Counted from the first letter of the stretch, positions 52,736 through 62,005 are shown. The stretch is 64,000 nt of DNA from Terrisporobacter petrolearius (GCF_020748185.1 NZ_JAHZMO010000011.1:1-64000), one strand, 5' to 3'. Notes: generated by a model not told the origin, from the letters alone. A program made the numbers and translations.

Positions 52736-54250
52736 TTAATTCATTATTTCATATATTTTTTCCATATCTAAATGCTCTCTTAAAAAATCAGCTAATTTAT
52801 CATATTCTTTATTTTTAAACTCATCAAATGACTCAACTTTACTTTCAACAGGCTCTAAATTTTTTATTTTCCTTATATTATTTAAAATAGTTCTTGTAAA
52901 ATCTATATCATCAAATATTCCATGTAGATAAGTTCCAAAAACATTACATTTATTATTTACGCTACCAATCTCATAACTCACAACCTCACCAAGTTTTTCT
53001 GTCACAGTGGCAAAATTGTCACTCTTTTCTCTTCTTCTTGTCATTCCCATATGAATTTCATATCCATTAACTTCTTTTTTATTTAAATTTGCAAGGTAGC
53101 CATGTAAATTATCTCCTAATATAGCTCTAACTTGAGTTGTAGTTTTTTCTAGTTCAAAAGTCGTCTCTACATCTAAAAGACCTATACCTTCAACTTCTTC
53201 CAGATCATTTTCCACATGATATGGATCTTTTAGAACTTTTCCTAGCATCTGATACCCACCACAAATACCAAGTACAAGTTTTCCTCTTTTGTGAAGCTCT
53301 TTAATTTGATTCTCTAAGCCATTTTCTCTCAAGAATATTAAGTCATCTATGGTTGACTTAGTTCCTGGAATAATTACAATATCAGGATTTCCAAGAGATT
53401 CTCCATAATCAACATACCTAAGACTTACATCTTCTTGTGTTTCAAATATATTAAAATCTGTAAAGTTAGACATATGAGGTGTTCTTATCACTTCTATATG
53501 AATATCTCCTTTATCTACTTTTTCCTTGAATCTTGTGGTTACACTGTCTTCCTCTTCGATTTTTATGTCAGTATAAGGTATAACACCAAGAACAGGAATT
53601 TTTATAATATCTTCAAGCATTTTTACACCAGATTCTAAAAGTTCTTTTCTTCCTCTGAATTTATTAATTATTACACCTTTAACTCGTTCTCTGTCTTTTT
53701 CAGGAAGTAACATTATTGTACCTACTATTGATGCAAATACTCCCCCTCTATCTATATCACCAATTAATATAACTGGCGCATCTGCAATTTGTGCCATTCC
53801 CATATTTGATATGTCTCTATCCATCAAATTGACTTCAGCACAGCTACCCGCACCTTCCATTACAACTATGTCAAATTTCTCCTCAAATTCTTTGAATATG
53901 TCATCTAATATTTTTTCTAACTCTAACTTATACTCGTAATATTCTTTCGATGACATATCTCCTACTACTTTTCCTCTTACTATAACTTGGCTTTTGTTAT
54001 TACCATTTGGTTTTAATAATATGGGATTCATATCTGCAGTAGGGTCTATTCCACAAGCTTCAGCTTGAGAAACTTGAGCTCTTCCCATTTCCAAACCTTC
54101 TTTTGTTATAAAAGAATTAAGAGCCATATTTTGAGATTTAAAAGGTATTACTTTATAATTATCCTGTTTGAAAATCCTACATAGTCCCGTAGTTATTATG
54201 CTTTTTCCCACATTTGATGCAGTTCCTTGAAGCATTATTTTTTTTCCCAT
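52736..54250 (-). CDS. cbiP: Cobyric acid synthase
   Basis: 504 residues from the chosen start. N-terminal ATPase with [20 protein letters not shown] (about 5-24) and [12 protein letters not shown]-terminal glutamine amidotransferase with the nucleophile in [13 protein letters not shown]. It amidates the b, d, e and g side chains to cobyric acid. First gene of the long operon behind a cobalamin riboswitch. The ATG at 54248-54250 has the site AAAGGA; an ATG 18 bases upstream overlaps the riboswitch tail. Confidence 0.96.
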   Translation of the reverse strand: MGKKIMLQGTASNVGKSIITTGLCRIFKQDNYKVIPFKSQNMALNSFITKEGLEMGRAQVSQAEACGIDPTADMNPILLKPNGNNKSQVIVRGKVVGDMSSKEYYEYKLELEKILDDIFKEFEEKFDIVVMEGAGSCAEVNLMDRDISNMGMAQIADAPVILIGDIDRGGVFASIVGTIMLLPEKDRERVKGVIINKFRGRKELLESGVKMLEDIIKIPVLGVIPYTDIKIEEEDSVTTRFKEKVDKGDIHIEVIRTPHMSNFTDFNIFETQEDVSLRYVDYGESLGNPDIVIIPGTKSTIDDLIFLRENGLENQIKELHKRGKLVLGICGGYQMLGKVLKDPYHVENDLEEVEGIGLLDVETTFELEKTTTQVRAILGDNLHGYLANLNKKEVNGYEIHMGMTRRREKSDNFATVTEKLGEVVSYEIGSVNNKCNVFGTYLHGIFDDIDFTRTILNNIRKIKNLEPVESKVESFDEFKNKEYDKLADFLREHLDMEKIYEIMN

Positions 54251-54283
54251 AGCATTAATCCTTTCCATTTTATATCAAATACC

Positions 54284-54315
54284 AAAAAATCCCAGCTCAA
54301 ATGGCTAGGATTTTA
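54284..54315 (-). terminator. Expression-platform terminator of the cbiP cobalamin riboswitch
   Basis: Minus-strand stem AAAATCCTAGCC/GGCTGGGATTTT-like (AAATCCTAGC...GCTGGGATTT) followed by T, 35 bases before the cbiP start. Confidence 0.8.
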
Positions 54316-54365
54316 CTATTGTAACATAAAATCAAATCTTCACCCCGAGATTTTCTATATATAAT

Positions 54366-54510
54366 TAGTTTAGGCAGGTATCCTGGCTTAACATCATTTT
54401 ACTCCCATACCTTCCCATCAACTTGACAGTGGTAATTATGGTTTCATCCGTTTTACAGTAGCGGGGGCTGCAAAGGCTTTTACCTTTTTCCCTAAAACCT
54501 AAACTAATTC
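54366..54510 (-). ncRNA. Cobalamin riboswitch upstream of cbiP
   Basis: Minus strand shows GTTTTAGGGAA, GCAGCCCCCGCTACTGTAA, ACCACTGTC, GATGGGAAGG and the B12 box AAGCCAGGATACCTGCC in the usual order. Binding of adenosylcobalamin should stabilise the downstream terminator and shut off the biosynthetic operon. Confidence 0.96.
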
Positions 54511-54745
54511 TATTAAATTTTACAATTCTCTTCTTATTTCATAAAAAACTTATATATTTTAATTATAGTTATTTTTACTAGGTTGCAAAACATATTAATA
54601 ATTTTTATATATATAAATATTATTAAACAGTTATTTTTTTGTTATTTTTGTTAAAATTTTAATTTATATCGAAACTGCAATATTTATTTTCTACCTCCAT
54701 GTTTGTTTATTTATTTTTAGAGAGTTAAATTCTATCACGAAAAAT

Positions 54746-54780
54746 AAAAAAAATCCATATCCGTAGCAAAATATGGATTT
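54746..54780 (-). terminator. Intrinsic terminator of cbiMNQO
   Basis: Minus-strand stem AAATCCATAT/ATATGGATTT followed by eight T, 25 bases past the cbiO stop. Confidence 0.85.
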
Positions 54781-54804
54781 AATCTATTTTTTGTATCGTA
54801 TTTT

Positions 54805-55635
54805 TTATTTAGCTATTTTATTTAAATTTCCTTCCATATTTTCACTCCAATAATTATATAAATCTTCCTCTTTTCTAAACAAAGGCAAGTTCATGTTCTT
54901 ATTAAGTTTTACAAGCCATGGAAGTTCTAATCCTGCTTCTTCTATTTTTTTTTCATCAATAAATACTTTTTCCACATTACCTTCATTAATTATTTTGCCT
55001 TGATTTAGCACATATACATAATCGCATATATCATAAATCAAATTCATATCATGACTAGTAATTATTATTTTCTTTCCTTTTTCGTACATTGTTTTAATTA
55101 TATTTACAATTGCTCTTGTACTTTCTGGATCCAAACCAGCTGTTGGTTCATCTAATAAAACAAGGTCATTTTCCATAGCTATTACTGATGCAATTGCTAC
55201 TCTTTTTTTCTGACCAAAACTTAAACTGTGTACTGGTCTATCTATAAACTCTTCGCCATTAACAGCTTCTAGAGCTTTGCTAATCCTAACTTTTATAGTT
55301 TTTTCATCCACGCCAATATTTCTAAGAGCAAATGCCAAGTCATCATATACCATGGAATAAAAAATTTGTTTCTCTGGGTCTTGAAAAACTATGCCCACTT
55401 CTTTTCTTAAATTGTATAAACTTTTCTTATCATATTTAAGCTGGCTGTTTTTATATAATATTTCTCCTTGTGTAGCTTTTAAAATTCCCATTAGATTATT
55501 AAATAATGTGGACTTTCCAGATCCATTTGAACCTATTATGCCAATAATATCACCATTATCGAAATCCATAGTTATATTATCTAAGGCCTTTCTTTTTTTG
55601 CCGTATTGATATGTTAAATTATTTATTTTAAACAT
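54805..55635 (-). CDS. cbiO: Cobalt ECF transporter ATPase CbiO
   Basis: 276 residues, ABC ATPase with Walker A GSNGSGKST (about 35-43), Q-loop GIVFQDPEKQIF, signature LSFGQKKRVAIA and Walker B LVLLDEPTAGLDP, the energy-coupling-factor pattern. It drives Co2+ uptake with CbiMNQ. Last gene of cbiMNQO, two bases after cbiQ. Confidence 0.95.
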   Translation of the reverse strand: MFKINNLTYQYGKKRKALDNITMDFDNGDIIGIIGSNGSGKSTLFNNLMGILKATQGEILYKNSQLKYDKKSLYNLRKEVGIVFQDPEKQIFYSMVYDDLAFALRNIGVDEKTIKVRISKALEAVNGEEFIDRPVHSLSFGQKKRVAIASVIAMENDLVLLDEPTAGLDPESTRAIVNIIKTMYEKGKKIIITSHDMNLIYDICDYVYVLNQGKIINEGNVEKVFIDEKKIEEAGLELPWLVKLNKNMNLPLFRKEEDLYNYWSENMEGNLNKIAK

Positions 55636-55637
55636 TA

Positions 55638-56327
55638 TTAATCTTCCTCTACAATATAAAATGTGCCATCATAAAGCTTCATATCCAAAGCTATACTCAT
55701 CTCATCATATCTTATCATCATCCTCTTGAATAACATATTTACTAATAATCCAAAGGAGTTATACGCATTTTTTAAATTTATATATCCAAATCTAAGTTCT
55801 TGAGACTTTCTTATATCTGCAACTTCCTCCATAAATATAAATATAAATCTATACATTAGCATTGAAATCTCTAAAACTATATCTGGTAAATGTAGTTTTT
55901 TAAATACAAATATTAATTGATTAAAAGGTGTTGTAAGCATTATAAAATAAATACAAGTCAAACATGATAATGCTCTAAAAAATAAACGTGTTGATGATAC
56001 TATTGATTCATTTGAAACACCTATGTATAAACTTCCTATATTTATACTGTATAATAATGATTCTTTATCTTTAGAAAAATTTAAAAGTATCATAATTATA
56101 CTTAAAATTAGAAATACCAAGGGAATTTTAATAAAATGAATGTAATCTTTAAATTCAATTTTTGCAATTCCAACTATAACAAAACTCATTATACCTATAA
56201 CCAATAAAGATATATAATTGTAAGGATTAATTAGTGATAAAATTAGTAGTAGCATACCTATGGCAAATTTCATATTTGGATTAACTTTAGACAACTTATT
56301 TTTATAAGCATAATCATCTATTATCAT
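55638..56327 (-). CDS. cbiQ: Cobalt ECF transporter transmembrane protein CbiQ
   Basis: 229 residues, about five membrane segments, with the coupling helices near the C-terminus (RKSQELRFGYINLKNAYNSF and SIALDMKLYDG, the A-R-G-like motifs that bind the ATPase). T component of the cobalt transporter. It overlaps cbiN by 14 bases. Confidence 0.92.
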   Translation of the reverse strand: MIIDDYAYKNKLSKVNPNMKFAIGMLLLILSLINPYNYISLLVIGIMSFVIVGIAKIEFKDYIHFIKIPLVFLILSIIMILLNFSKDKESLLYSINIGSLYIGVSNESIVSSTRLFFRALSCLTCIYFIMLTTPFNQLIFVFKKLHLPDIVLEISMLMYRFIFIFMEEVADIRKSQELRFGYINLKNAYNSFGLLVNMLFKRMMIRYDEMSIALDMKLYDGTFYIVEED

Positions 56328-56643
56328 TTAAGCTTTCTTCTCTCATTTTTTTCTTAGTTCTAGTAGTTCCTATATAATATCCTATTATTCCTGCTCCAAG
56401 TGCTGCTTGTGATGCAAAGAGTAAACTTTCAATTTCTCCACTTGCAGGTTCTATTAAACTGCTAAACCATGGCTCATACTCTGGATTTATTTCAGTTATT
56501 ACACCTTCTGCTTCTCCATCTGCTCCTCCAAACTCTGCACCTTTTTGAGTTATTAACGGAACAATAATTATAGCTAAAACTAATAGAAATAATATCACAG
56601 TTAGCTTCACATTACTTGACTTTTTTGTTGTTGAACTTTGCAT
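56314..56643 (-). CDS. cbiN: Cobalt transport protein CbiN
   Basis: 109 residues: two membrane helices (about 12-30 and 75-95) around an external acidic loop with GAEFGGADGEAEGVI and PEYEPWFSSL, the conserved CbiN loop that inserts into CbiM for metal loading. It abuts cbiM by one base. Confidence 0.94.
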   Translation of the reverse strand: MQSSTTKKSSNVKLTVILFLLVLAIIIVPLITQKGAEFGGADGEAEGVITEINPEYEPWFSSLIEPASGEIESLLFASQAALGAGIIGYYIGTTRTKKKMREESLNDNR

Positions 56644-57359
56644 TATGCTAACACCTCTCTCTCCTCATTTTCAGTTATAAAGTTATAAATTATAACTGTA
56701 AGTAATCCTTCTGCTATTGCTATAGGTACTTGAGTAACAAAGAATACTCCTAGGAATTTTACTGCTGAAGCCATAAATCCACCTGCTGGATCTGGGAAGG
56801 CAAGGCCTAATTGGAATGATGTTACTGTATATGTTAACAAATCTCCTAATGCTGCTGCTAAAAATACTGCAACTTTTTTATCCATTTTGTCTTTACATAG
56901 TTTCCAAATTCCAAAAGAAACTAATGGTCCTACAATTGCCATTGAAAAAGCATTTGCTCCTAAAGTTGTAATTCCACCATGGGCTAATAGTAATGCTTGG
57001 AACAATAATACTATTGTTCCTAAAACAACTGTTGCACTAGGTCCAAATAATATTGCTGCAAGTCCTACACCTGTTGGATGGGAGCAACTACCTGTAACTG
57101 ATGGAATTTTTAATGCTGATAATACAAAGACGAAGGCTCCACAAAGAGCTAATAATAATTTCTTTTTAGGTTGCTCATTAACTATTTTAGCAATATTTTT
57201 AAGTCCTACTACGAAGAATGGAATAAATATTACCCACCAAATTATAGCCCATTTTACTGGTAAAAAACCTTCCATGATGTGCATTGCATTTGAGACTACT
57301 GGTGTGATCATTAGCATAAAGGCTGCTATTAATGACCATTTTAAATTACTTTTTTTCAT
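56643..57359 (-). CDS. cbiM: Cobalt transporter substrate-binding membrane protein CbiM
   Basis: 238 residues. A cleavable signal (about 1-25, ending SNA) exposes the metal-binding N-terminus MHIMEGFLP of the CbiM/NikM family; then six or seven helices with [20 protein letters not shown] and [20 protein letters not shown]. It selects Co2+ and is the S component of CbiMNQO. First gene after a cobalamin riboswitch. The ATG follows GGGAGATG. Confidence 0.96.
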   Translation of the reverse strand: MKKSNLKWSLIAAFMLMITPVVSNAMHIMEGFLPVKWAIIWWVIFIPFFVVGLKNIAKIVNEQPKKKLLLALCGAFVFVLSALKIPSVTGSCSHPTGVGLAAILFGPSATVVLGTIVLLFQALLLAHGGITTLGANAFSMAIVGPLVSFGIWKLCKDKMDKKVAVFLAAALGDLLTYTVTSFQLGLAFPDPAGGFMASAVKFLGVFFVTQVPIAIAEGLLTVIIYNFITENEEREVLA

Positions 57360-57473
57360 ACTACATACATCTCCCTTTTAATTATTTTTAGGGTGTATAT
57401 CTTATTATTTTGATTCATTTAAGTAAGTTTTCTTGTTGTAATTAAATATTCTGTTTCCTTATTTGTTGATAAT

Positions 57474-57499
57474 TAAAAAACCTAACCAAAAGGTTAGGC
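57474..57499 (-). terminator. Expression-platform terminator of the cbiM cobalamin riboswitch
   Basis: Minus-strand stem CCTAACC-TTTT-GGTTAGG followed by six T. Confidence 0.85.
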
Positions 57500-57574
57500 T
57501 AGTATCTTTTAATTTCCAACATAAAATGTTTTCTAATAAGATACTTCCTTCACCCCGAAGAAATTTCTTTTCAT

Positions 57575-57728
57575 ATTTTAGGCAGGTATCCTGACTTAGT
57601 TTCATTCTACTCCTCACCTTCCCATAGCTTAACACTACAGTGGTTTTCTGAGTTTCGTCCACATTACAGTAACGGGGGCTGTAGAGGCATTTCACCTCTT
57701 TCCCTATTAATCGTTAAAGAACCTAAAA
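57575..57728 (-). ncRNA. Cobalamin riboswitch upstream of cbiMNQO
   Basis: Minus strand shows TTAATAGGGAA, ACAGCCCCCGTTACTGTAA, ACCACTGTAG, CTATGGGAAGG and the B12 box AAGTCAGGATACCTGCC. A 78-codon open frame that crosses the aptamer is an accident of the RNA, not a gene. It controls cobalt uptake by cobalamin. Confidence 0.96.
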
Positions 57729-57966
57729 TATTTTTTATTATTCTTACAATTTAATTCTATACCAAATTATGTATATAATCTATAAAAAAAATTTCTTTTC
57801 ATAAAAATATGTTAAAAATTTATCTTTAAGATTGTTTTAATGTTACATTATTATACTCATACTATAAAATAAATTGCTAAAGAGGTGATAAATTTTGCTA
57901 AAATAATAATACTTATAGCATATATAACATCTATTTTTAATTGGCTATTTTGTATAAATATATTAT
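57729..57966. other. Intergenic stretch with a possible plus-strand gene remnant
   Basis: Mostly AT-rich. On the plus strand AAGAGGTGATAAATT precedes a TTG (57896) whose frame stops after three codons; a single-base shift would read a hydrophobic peptide of about 20 residues (IIILIAYITSIFNWLFCINI). This may be a decayed small membrane-protein gene. Nothing else is seen. Confidence 0.25.
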
Positions 57967-58004
57967 AAAAGACTGTATGTAATTTAATTTTCATACAGCC
58001 TTTC
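57967..58004 (-). terminator. Intrinsic terminator of the 309-residue membrane protein gene
   Basis: Minus-strand stem GGCTGTATGAAA/TTACATACAGTC followed by T, about 18 bases after the stop. Confidence 0.75.
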
Positions 58005-58022
58005 TTCATTGTAAATCTATTC

Positions 58023-58952
58023 TTACTGTTCTTCGTCTATTTCATATCTTATTAAATAAGTATCCGTTTTTACACTTTCCCATGAACCTTCACTAAGTTG
58101 TCTCATAGGCATGTGACTTATATCAACAGCATTACAAATTGGGTATTTTGTATTTAGTTTTTTCGTTGAATAATTACCCAAATCTACGTCATATAAATCT
58201 TCATTATCTTCGTAATACTCTTCTTCATTTTTATAAACTACAGTATAATAAGCGCTATTTTTATATTGCTTAAATTTTGTGTTACTTATAACATCTAAAA
58301 GTGCCTCAATATCCATATTATAATAACCCACTGAGCCAAACATAAAAGTTTCATTCTCATTTTCATAAGTCTTGCTTGTTTTTATACTATAATTATTTCT
58401 GTTAGCTGATATAAAATAAGTCTTATTATTTAAATCTCGTATAGTATATTGTAAACTTCTTATTTTATCATCTTTATTATATTGCAAATCAAGAGATTCT
58501 ACACTAGCCATATCCTCTATGCCTAGTTCTTTTTTTATAATTTCATAATCATTTTTTAAACCTTTAATATTTATATTTTTTATAGAAATTTCTCTATCTC
58601 TATATTCCACTTTATTATATATTATTGAATTTAATATTCCTAAGCAAAGTATAACGAGACCTAGAATACTTGCCTTTTTCTTTATTATACTATTTGCTCT
58701 TTCTTTATTTTTCATAAAAGCTAAATATATAGCAAAACCTACAGGAATAGTTAAAGTAAAACTATCAAGATTGAAATCAAATGTAAATACCCCTAATAAA
58801 TAGAATCCTACTAATTTTAATCCCAGATAATTTTCAGCTTCTTCTTTATTGTTGTATAAGTAAACTAAAAAAAATATTGCAAAAACCAATAAAACAATGC
58901 TTAATAAATCGTTTTCATATATATATTCAATGAATTTATATATATACTCCAT
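58023..58952 (-). CDS. Membrane protein of unknown function with external domain
   Basis: 309 residues. Four hydrophobic segments lie in the first 115 residues (about 16-32, 45-60, 66-82, 92-112); the remaining 195 residues are soluble, rich in Tyr, Asn and acidic residues, and include NEEEYYEDNEDLYDVD. No known family was recognised. The ATG follows a GGGGG site and the gene has its own terminator. Confidence 0.65.
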   Translation of the reverse strand: MEYIYKFIEYIYENDLLSIVLLVFAIFFLVYLYNNKEEAENYLGLKLVGFYLLGVFTFDFNLDSFTLTIPVGFAIYLAFMKNKERANSIIKKKASILGLVILCLGILNSIIYNKVEYRDREISIKNINIKGLKNDYEIIKKELGIEDMASVESLDLQYNKDDKIRSLQYTIRDLNNKTYFISANRNNYSIKTSKTYENENETFMFGSVGYYNMDIEALLDVISNTKFKQYKNSAYYTVVYKNEEEYYEDNEDLYDVDLGNYSTKKLNTKYPICNAVDISHMPMRQLSEGSWESVKTDTYLIRYEIDEEQ

Positions 58953-59262
58953 ACCTAATTCCCCCTCAAAATACTGTACTTATATAGATATTATCATATT
59001 ACTATTTACTTATATAATTACAATATATTACAATGCCTTGCTAGTTTAATATAAGTACAAAAATAAACTCCCTAAATAGTTTATTTAGAAAATCTCTTTT
59101 TTAAAACATTCTTTATATATTTTCCATGCTACTATTATTTTCACTATCATCAGCTAAGGCAAATACAGTTTTTTCAGAGTTTTACATTTACTAAATGAGT
59201 TGATATAACTTAATTTCAGAGTTTATCAACAGCGTAAATTTAACTATAGTTTCCTAAAATGT
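58953..59262. other. Intergenic region, no gene seen
   Basis: AT-rich, many stops in all frames. A short minus-strand stretch (about 59123-59185) reads SEKTVFALADDSENNSS before a stop, which could be a remnant of a secreted or regulatory protein, but it has no start and I cannot assign it. Confidence 0.3.
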
Positions 59263-59290
59263 AAAAAAGAAGGAACACAGTCCTTCTTTT
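59263..59290 (-). terminator. Intrinsic terminator of the PadR-DUF1700-DUF4097 operon
   Basis: Minus-strand stem AGAAGGACTGTGTTCCTTCT followed by six T, directly at the stop codon. Confidence 0.8.
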
Positions 59291-60241
59291 CTAATCATCT
59301 ATACTTATATCTCCTGTTTTTACATTTACTACAATCTTATTTACTGGATCATTTCCATATTGTCCAGTGAAAGAATCTGATGATTGTGATACATTGCTAA
59401 ACTTTAAGCCTGTATCTAAATCCCCGAAACTCTTATTTCCTTCAAAAATAAAACTTAAATTTTTATTTGTATATAACTCCACATCTCCAACTTTTGATTT
59501 AATTCTAAAGTCCCCATTCAAATTTTCTATATTACAAGTTATATCTCCAACTTGAGATTCTATGCTACCTTTTCCACTAAATTTGTCTATATCAATATCT
59601 CCAGTTTTTCCTTTAATATTTACTTCTTTTCCATATAGGTAATTAAAGTTCACATCTCCAACTTTGTTGTTTATAGTAATTTTATTAGAATTTATTTTTT
59701 GATTTCCAGCAATATCCCCAGTTACAACGTCAATTGATAGATTATTCAATTTTAAATCTGAATCAAATGTTATATCTCCTACTCTGTTGTTAATAGTTAT
59801 ATTTTCCCTATAAGATTTTGGAATCTTTATTTCCACTTGTAAAGAATATCCATTAAATATTCCAAATATATTTCTACTTGATTTATTATTGAAATCCTCA
59901 ATTTTTAATGTATCTGATTTAATGTCCCCATTGATATACTTATTATTTTTTAACGTTTTATTACATTTCACAATTACTTTTATATTATCTTCATTATTTT
60001 CAGTAACAATTAAATCACTGGCGTTAAAATCAGTTTTTATATTCTTTATCTTATTTATATCGTCAAATTTTAATTCTTTTACTACTTTCATATTTGAAGC
60101 TGTAAAACTTCTATTAAAAATATTACCTGAAAATACATTTCCACCCCATCCTTTTATGCCTACTGCTAATACTAATGCTAATAAAATTGCAACAATAGAC
60201 CAAAGAATCATTCTAAGTTTAACCCAATTTTTATCATTCAT
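59291..60241 (-). CDS. DUF4097-family beta-helix membrane-anchored protein
   Basis: 316 residues. One N-terminal helix (about 10-28) then a long repetitive beta region with recurring NNRVGDITF, VVTGDIAG, NKVGDVNF, KTGDIDID and SQVGDIT units, the DUF4097/adhesin-like pattern. It probably sits outside the membrane, anchored by the helix. Proteins of this kind lie in PadR-controlled operons and may sense envelope stress; function not proven. It overlaps the DUF1700-like gene by one base. Confidence 0.85.
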   Translation of the reverse strand: MNDKNWVKLRMILWSIVAILLALVLAVGIKGWGGNVFSGNIFNRSFTASNMKVVKELKFDDINKIKNIKTDFNASDLIVTENNEDNIKVIVKCNKTLKNNKYINGDIKSDTLKIEDFNNKSSRNIFGIFNGYSLQVEIKIPKSYRENITINNRVGDITFDSDLKLNNLSIDVVTGDIAGNQKINSNKITINNKVGDVNFNYLYGKEVNIKGKTGDIDIDKFSGKGSIESQVGDITCNIENLNGDFRIKSKVGDVELYTNKNLSFIFEGNKSFGDLDTGLKFSNVSQSSDSFTGQYGNDPVNKIVVNVKTGDISIDD

Positions 60242-60897
60242 TAATCTATCTCCTTATATTCAAAATAAGCTCTTATTACTTTTTCTATGGCCCCACCTAT
60301 TACAAACATTATCCATGTTATATGCCATGCACCTGTTGTAAAACTTATTAGTAAATATATTGCTGTAATTATTGCCCACATAGCACTTTCAATAGATTTT
60401 CTCACTCTTCTACTTTTATTAGTGGTACTTTTCCATTCTTTAAAATCTTCTACTAAGGTGTCATCCTGCTTCATATATTGTGGCTTTGTCATATTGTTAT
60501 AAATTAAAAGGCCTGTAGCACCTGCTATTAATAAGAACATTATAACTACCCCTAAAGTTTCAAATCCAAAGCCTTCAAAAACTATTACACTTACAGGGCA
60601 TAATATATACATCATTACTGATATTGCAGTAATTTTTGCACTTTTCTTCTTATCCCAGCTTTCCTTTGTTATTTCTAAAGGATCCTTTTCAAATAAATTA
60701 TCAATATTTCCTATACTTGATATAACCTTATTATATGCCATTTCATCATCCATATTATTTTGTAATAAGTCATAATATTTATCTAGTAAATTTGCTAATA
60801 ATTCTTCTTTAAACTCTTCTGTTCTTCGATTTTTTGGTGCATTTTCAAATAATTCTTGTACATAATCCTTTATTTTTACTTCATTGTTCCCTATCAT
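60241..60897 (-). CDS. DUF1700-like membrane protein with permease-prefix domain
   Basis: 218 residues. The N-terminal part (about 8-75) has VQELFENAPKNRRTEEFKEE and MDDEMAYNKVISSIGNIDNL, a cytoplasmic helical prefix seen in PadR-linked membrane proteins; two helix pairs follow (about 90-130 and 170-205). Likely partner of the DUF4097 protein. The ATG follows AGGAGG, 15 bases after the regulator gene. Confidence 0.82.
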   Translation of the reverse strand: MIGNNEVKIKDYVQELFENAPKNRRTEEFKEELLANLLDKYYDLLQNNMDDEMAYNKVISSIGNIDNLFEKDPLEITKESWDKKKSAKITAISVMMYILCPVSVIVFEGFGFETLGVVIMFLLIAGATGLLIYNNMTKPQYMKQDDTLVEDFKEWKSTTNKSRRVRKSIESAMWAIITAIYLLISFTTGAWHITWIMFVIGGAIEKVIRAYFEYKEID

Positions 60898-60912
60898 AAT
60901 ATACCTTCCTCC

Positions 60913-61233
60913 TTAAATCAAACTATCAATTATATTTTTAGCTTCTTCCCAATCCAACTTATTTTGTTCATAAATTTGTATTCCCATTTTAGTAATTGAA
61001 TAATATCTTCTTCTAGCTCCACTTCCTTCATTTCCCCAATATGAGGTAATTAGTTCAGCTTTTTCTAGCCTTCTAAATGCTGAGTATAATGTAGCTTCTT
61101 TTAGTTCATAAAGATTATTTGTTTTTTCTTTTATTACTTTATTAATGGCGTATCCATAACTATCGCCTTTTATAAGTTCATTTAATATTATGGTGTCTGT
61201 GTGTCCCCTTAGTAAATCTGATGTAATTGACAA
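60913..61233 (-). CDS. PadR-family transcriptional regulator
   Basis: 106 residues from the TTG at 61231-61233, which has AAAGGAG at proper spacing; an ATG nine bases upstream lies inside that site and is rejected. Winged helix with DSYGYAINKVI, ATLYSAFRRLEKAELITSYW and GARRRYYSITKMG, the PadR hallmark, and a short C-terminal helix for dimerisation. It should repress its own operon through the inverted repeat at the -35 box (61280-61306). Confidence 0.92.
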   Translation of the reverse strand: MSITSDLLRGHTDTIILNELIKGDSYGYAINKVIKEKTNNLYELKEATLYSAFRRLEKAELITSYWGNEGSGARRRYYSITKMGIQIYEQNKLDWEEAKNIIDSLI

Positions 61234-61266
61234 GAATAGCATCTCCTTTTTCCTTATTTTACTATT

Positions 61267-61295
61267 ATAATAACTTTATATACTTCGCCTGTCAA
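61267..61295 (-). promoter_or_regulatory. Promoter of the PadR operon
   Basis: Minus-strand -35 TTGACA (61290-61295), 17-base spacer, -10 TATTAT (61267-61272). Confidence 0.7.
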
Positions 61296-61304
61296 GGTAT
61301 ATAT
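61278..61304. promoter_or_regulatory. Inverted repeat over the PadR promoter, likely PadR operator
   Basis: Arms TATATAC and GTATATA flank the -35 box (TATATACCTTGACAGGCGAA on the minus strand). Position and symmetry fit a PadR-type repressor site. Confidence 0.5.
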
Positions 61305-61348
61305 AAAAATATAATATGTTTTTTCTTAGAATATGTTAACAATAAAAA

Positions 61349-61388
61349 AATAGTAACTATATTAAATATATATAATATAGTTACTATT
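61349..61388 (-). terminator. Strong 16-bp hairpin with T run on the minus strand
   Basis: Perfect inverted repeat AATAGTAACTATATTA/TAATATAGTTACTATT with an 8-base loop; seven T follow on the minus strand only. No intact gene lies upstream of it; a small remnant at 61404-61465 may be what it once ended. Confidence 0.65.
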
Positions 61389-61403
61389 AACATCTGTTTA
61401 TAT

Positions 61404-61465
61404 TACTCTTGTAGTTTGATGTCGTGCTCAAGCGCAAAATTCCTTATATGCCAATTTTTCTTATT
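61404..61465 (-). pseudogene. Possible remnant of a small helix-turn-helix regulator
   Basis: Minus-strand frame reads NKKNWHIRNFALEHDIKLQE then stop. IRNFALEHDIKLxE resembles the start of short helix-turn-helix proteins of Tn916-like elements and phages (IRxxAxExxVxLWEIA). No start codon or ribosome site; the recognition helix is missing. Very short, so similarity may be chance. Confidence 0.3.
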
Positions 61466-61543
61466 TTTTTATATTTAATTAAATGTAAATCCTTATAGAA
61501 ACAATAAATACACAGTAAGCTTACAACATACTTTCGTGCAAGC

Positions 61544-61572
61544 AAAAAAGAACTCTAATTGCTAGAGTTCTT
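61544..61572 (-). terminator. Intrinsic terminator of the desulfoferrodoxin gene
   Basis: Minus-strand stem AAGAACTCTAG/CTAGAGTTCTT-like followed by six T, about 45 bases past the stop. Confidence 0.8.
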
Positions 61573-61618
61573 CATGTACAATTATCTTATATTTTAGATA
61601 ACTTACTTAGGTTTTTAT

Positions 61619-62005
61619 CTATAATTCTACTTTCCATAATCCATGAAGATTACAATAAGCATATGCTTCTAATACTTTATCATCTTCAGTTAAAGTAAAT
61701 TCTATAATTGGATCACTATCTATTTCTAACTGTTTACGTTGCACACCTTGTGTAGTTAGAATATATATCCAACTTATATGATGCTCTTGTATCATAGGAT
61801 GTAATGTGCTTCCAACTTGTACTTTTACTTTGTTTTCATTTATATTTAATACTGGTATATGTTTTTCTACTGAGGCTTCTGTTGTATTTGCCACTAGCTC
61901 ATTCATTGTTTTACCACAGCATACTACTTTAGGTCCTTTATGGTCTATCATTTCTATTAAGTTTCCACAAACACTGCATATAAAAAATTTTTTTGAATTG
62001 TTCAT
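61619..62005 (-). CDS. dfx: Desulfoferrodoxin (superoxide reductase)
   Basis: 128 residues. N-terminal rubredoxin-like iron site: CSVC (Cys10, 13) and CC (29, 30). C-terminal superoxide reductase centre: EKHIP, LHPMIQEHHISWI and CNLHGLW supply the four His and the Cys ligand. Both iron centres are complete. It reduces superoxide to hydrogen peroxide in the cytoplasm of anaerobes, usually with rubredoxin. The ATG follows GGAGG. Confidence 0.97.
   Translation of the reverse strand: MNNSKKFFICSVCGNLIEMIDHKGPKVVCCGKTMNELVANTTEASVEKHIPVLNINENKVKVQVGSTLHPMIQEHHISWIYILTTQGVQRKQLEIDSDPIIEFTLTEDDKVLEAYAYCNLHGLWKVEL

Noticed and set aside
56887-57381. 164-codon plus-strand open frame opposite cbiM
   Set aside because: Shadow of cbiM; no start signals.
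57459-57695. 78-codon minus-strand open frame upstream of cbiM
   Set aside because: It lies across the cobalamin riboswitch and its terminator; the sequence is explained by conserved RNA blocks, and there is no ribosome binding site.
61349-61388. Long inverted repeat as an insertion-sequence end
   Set aside because: No second end, no transposase and no target duplication were seen; the one-sided T run fits a terminator.
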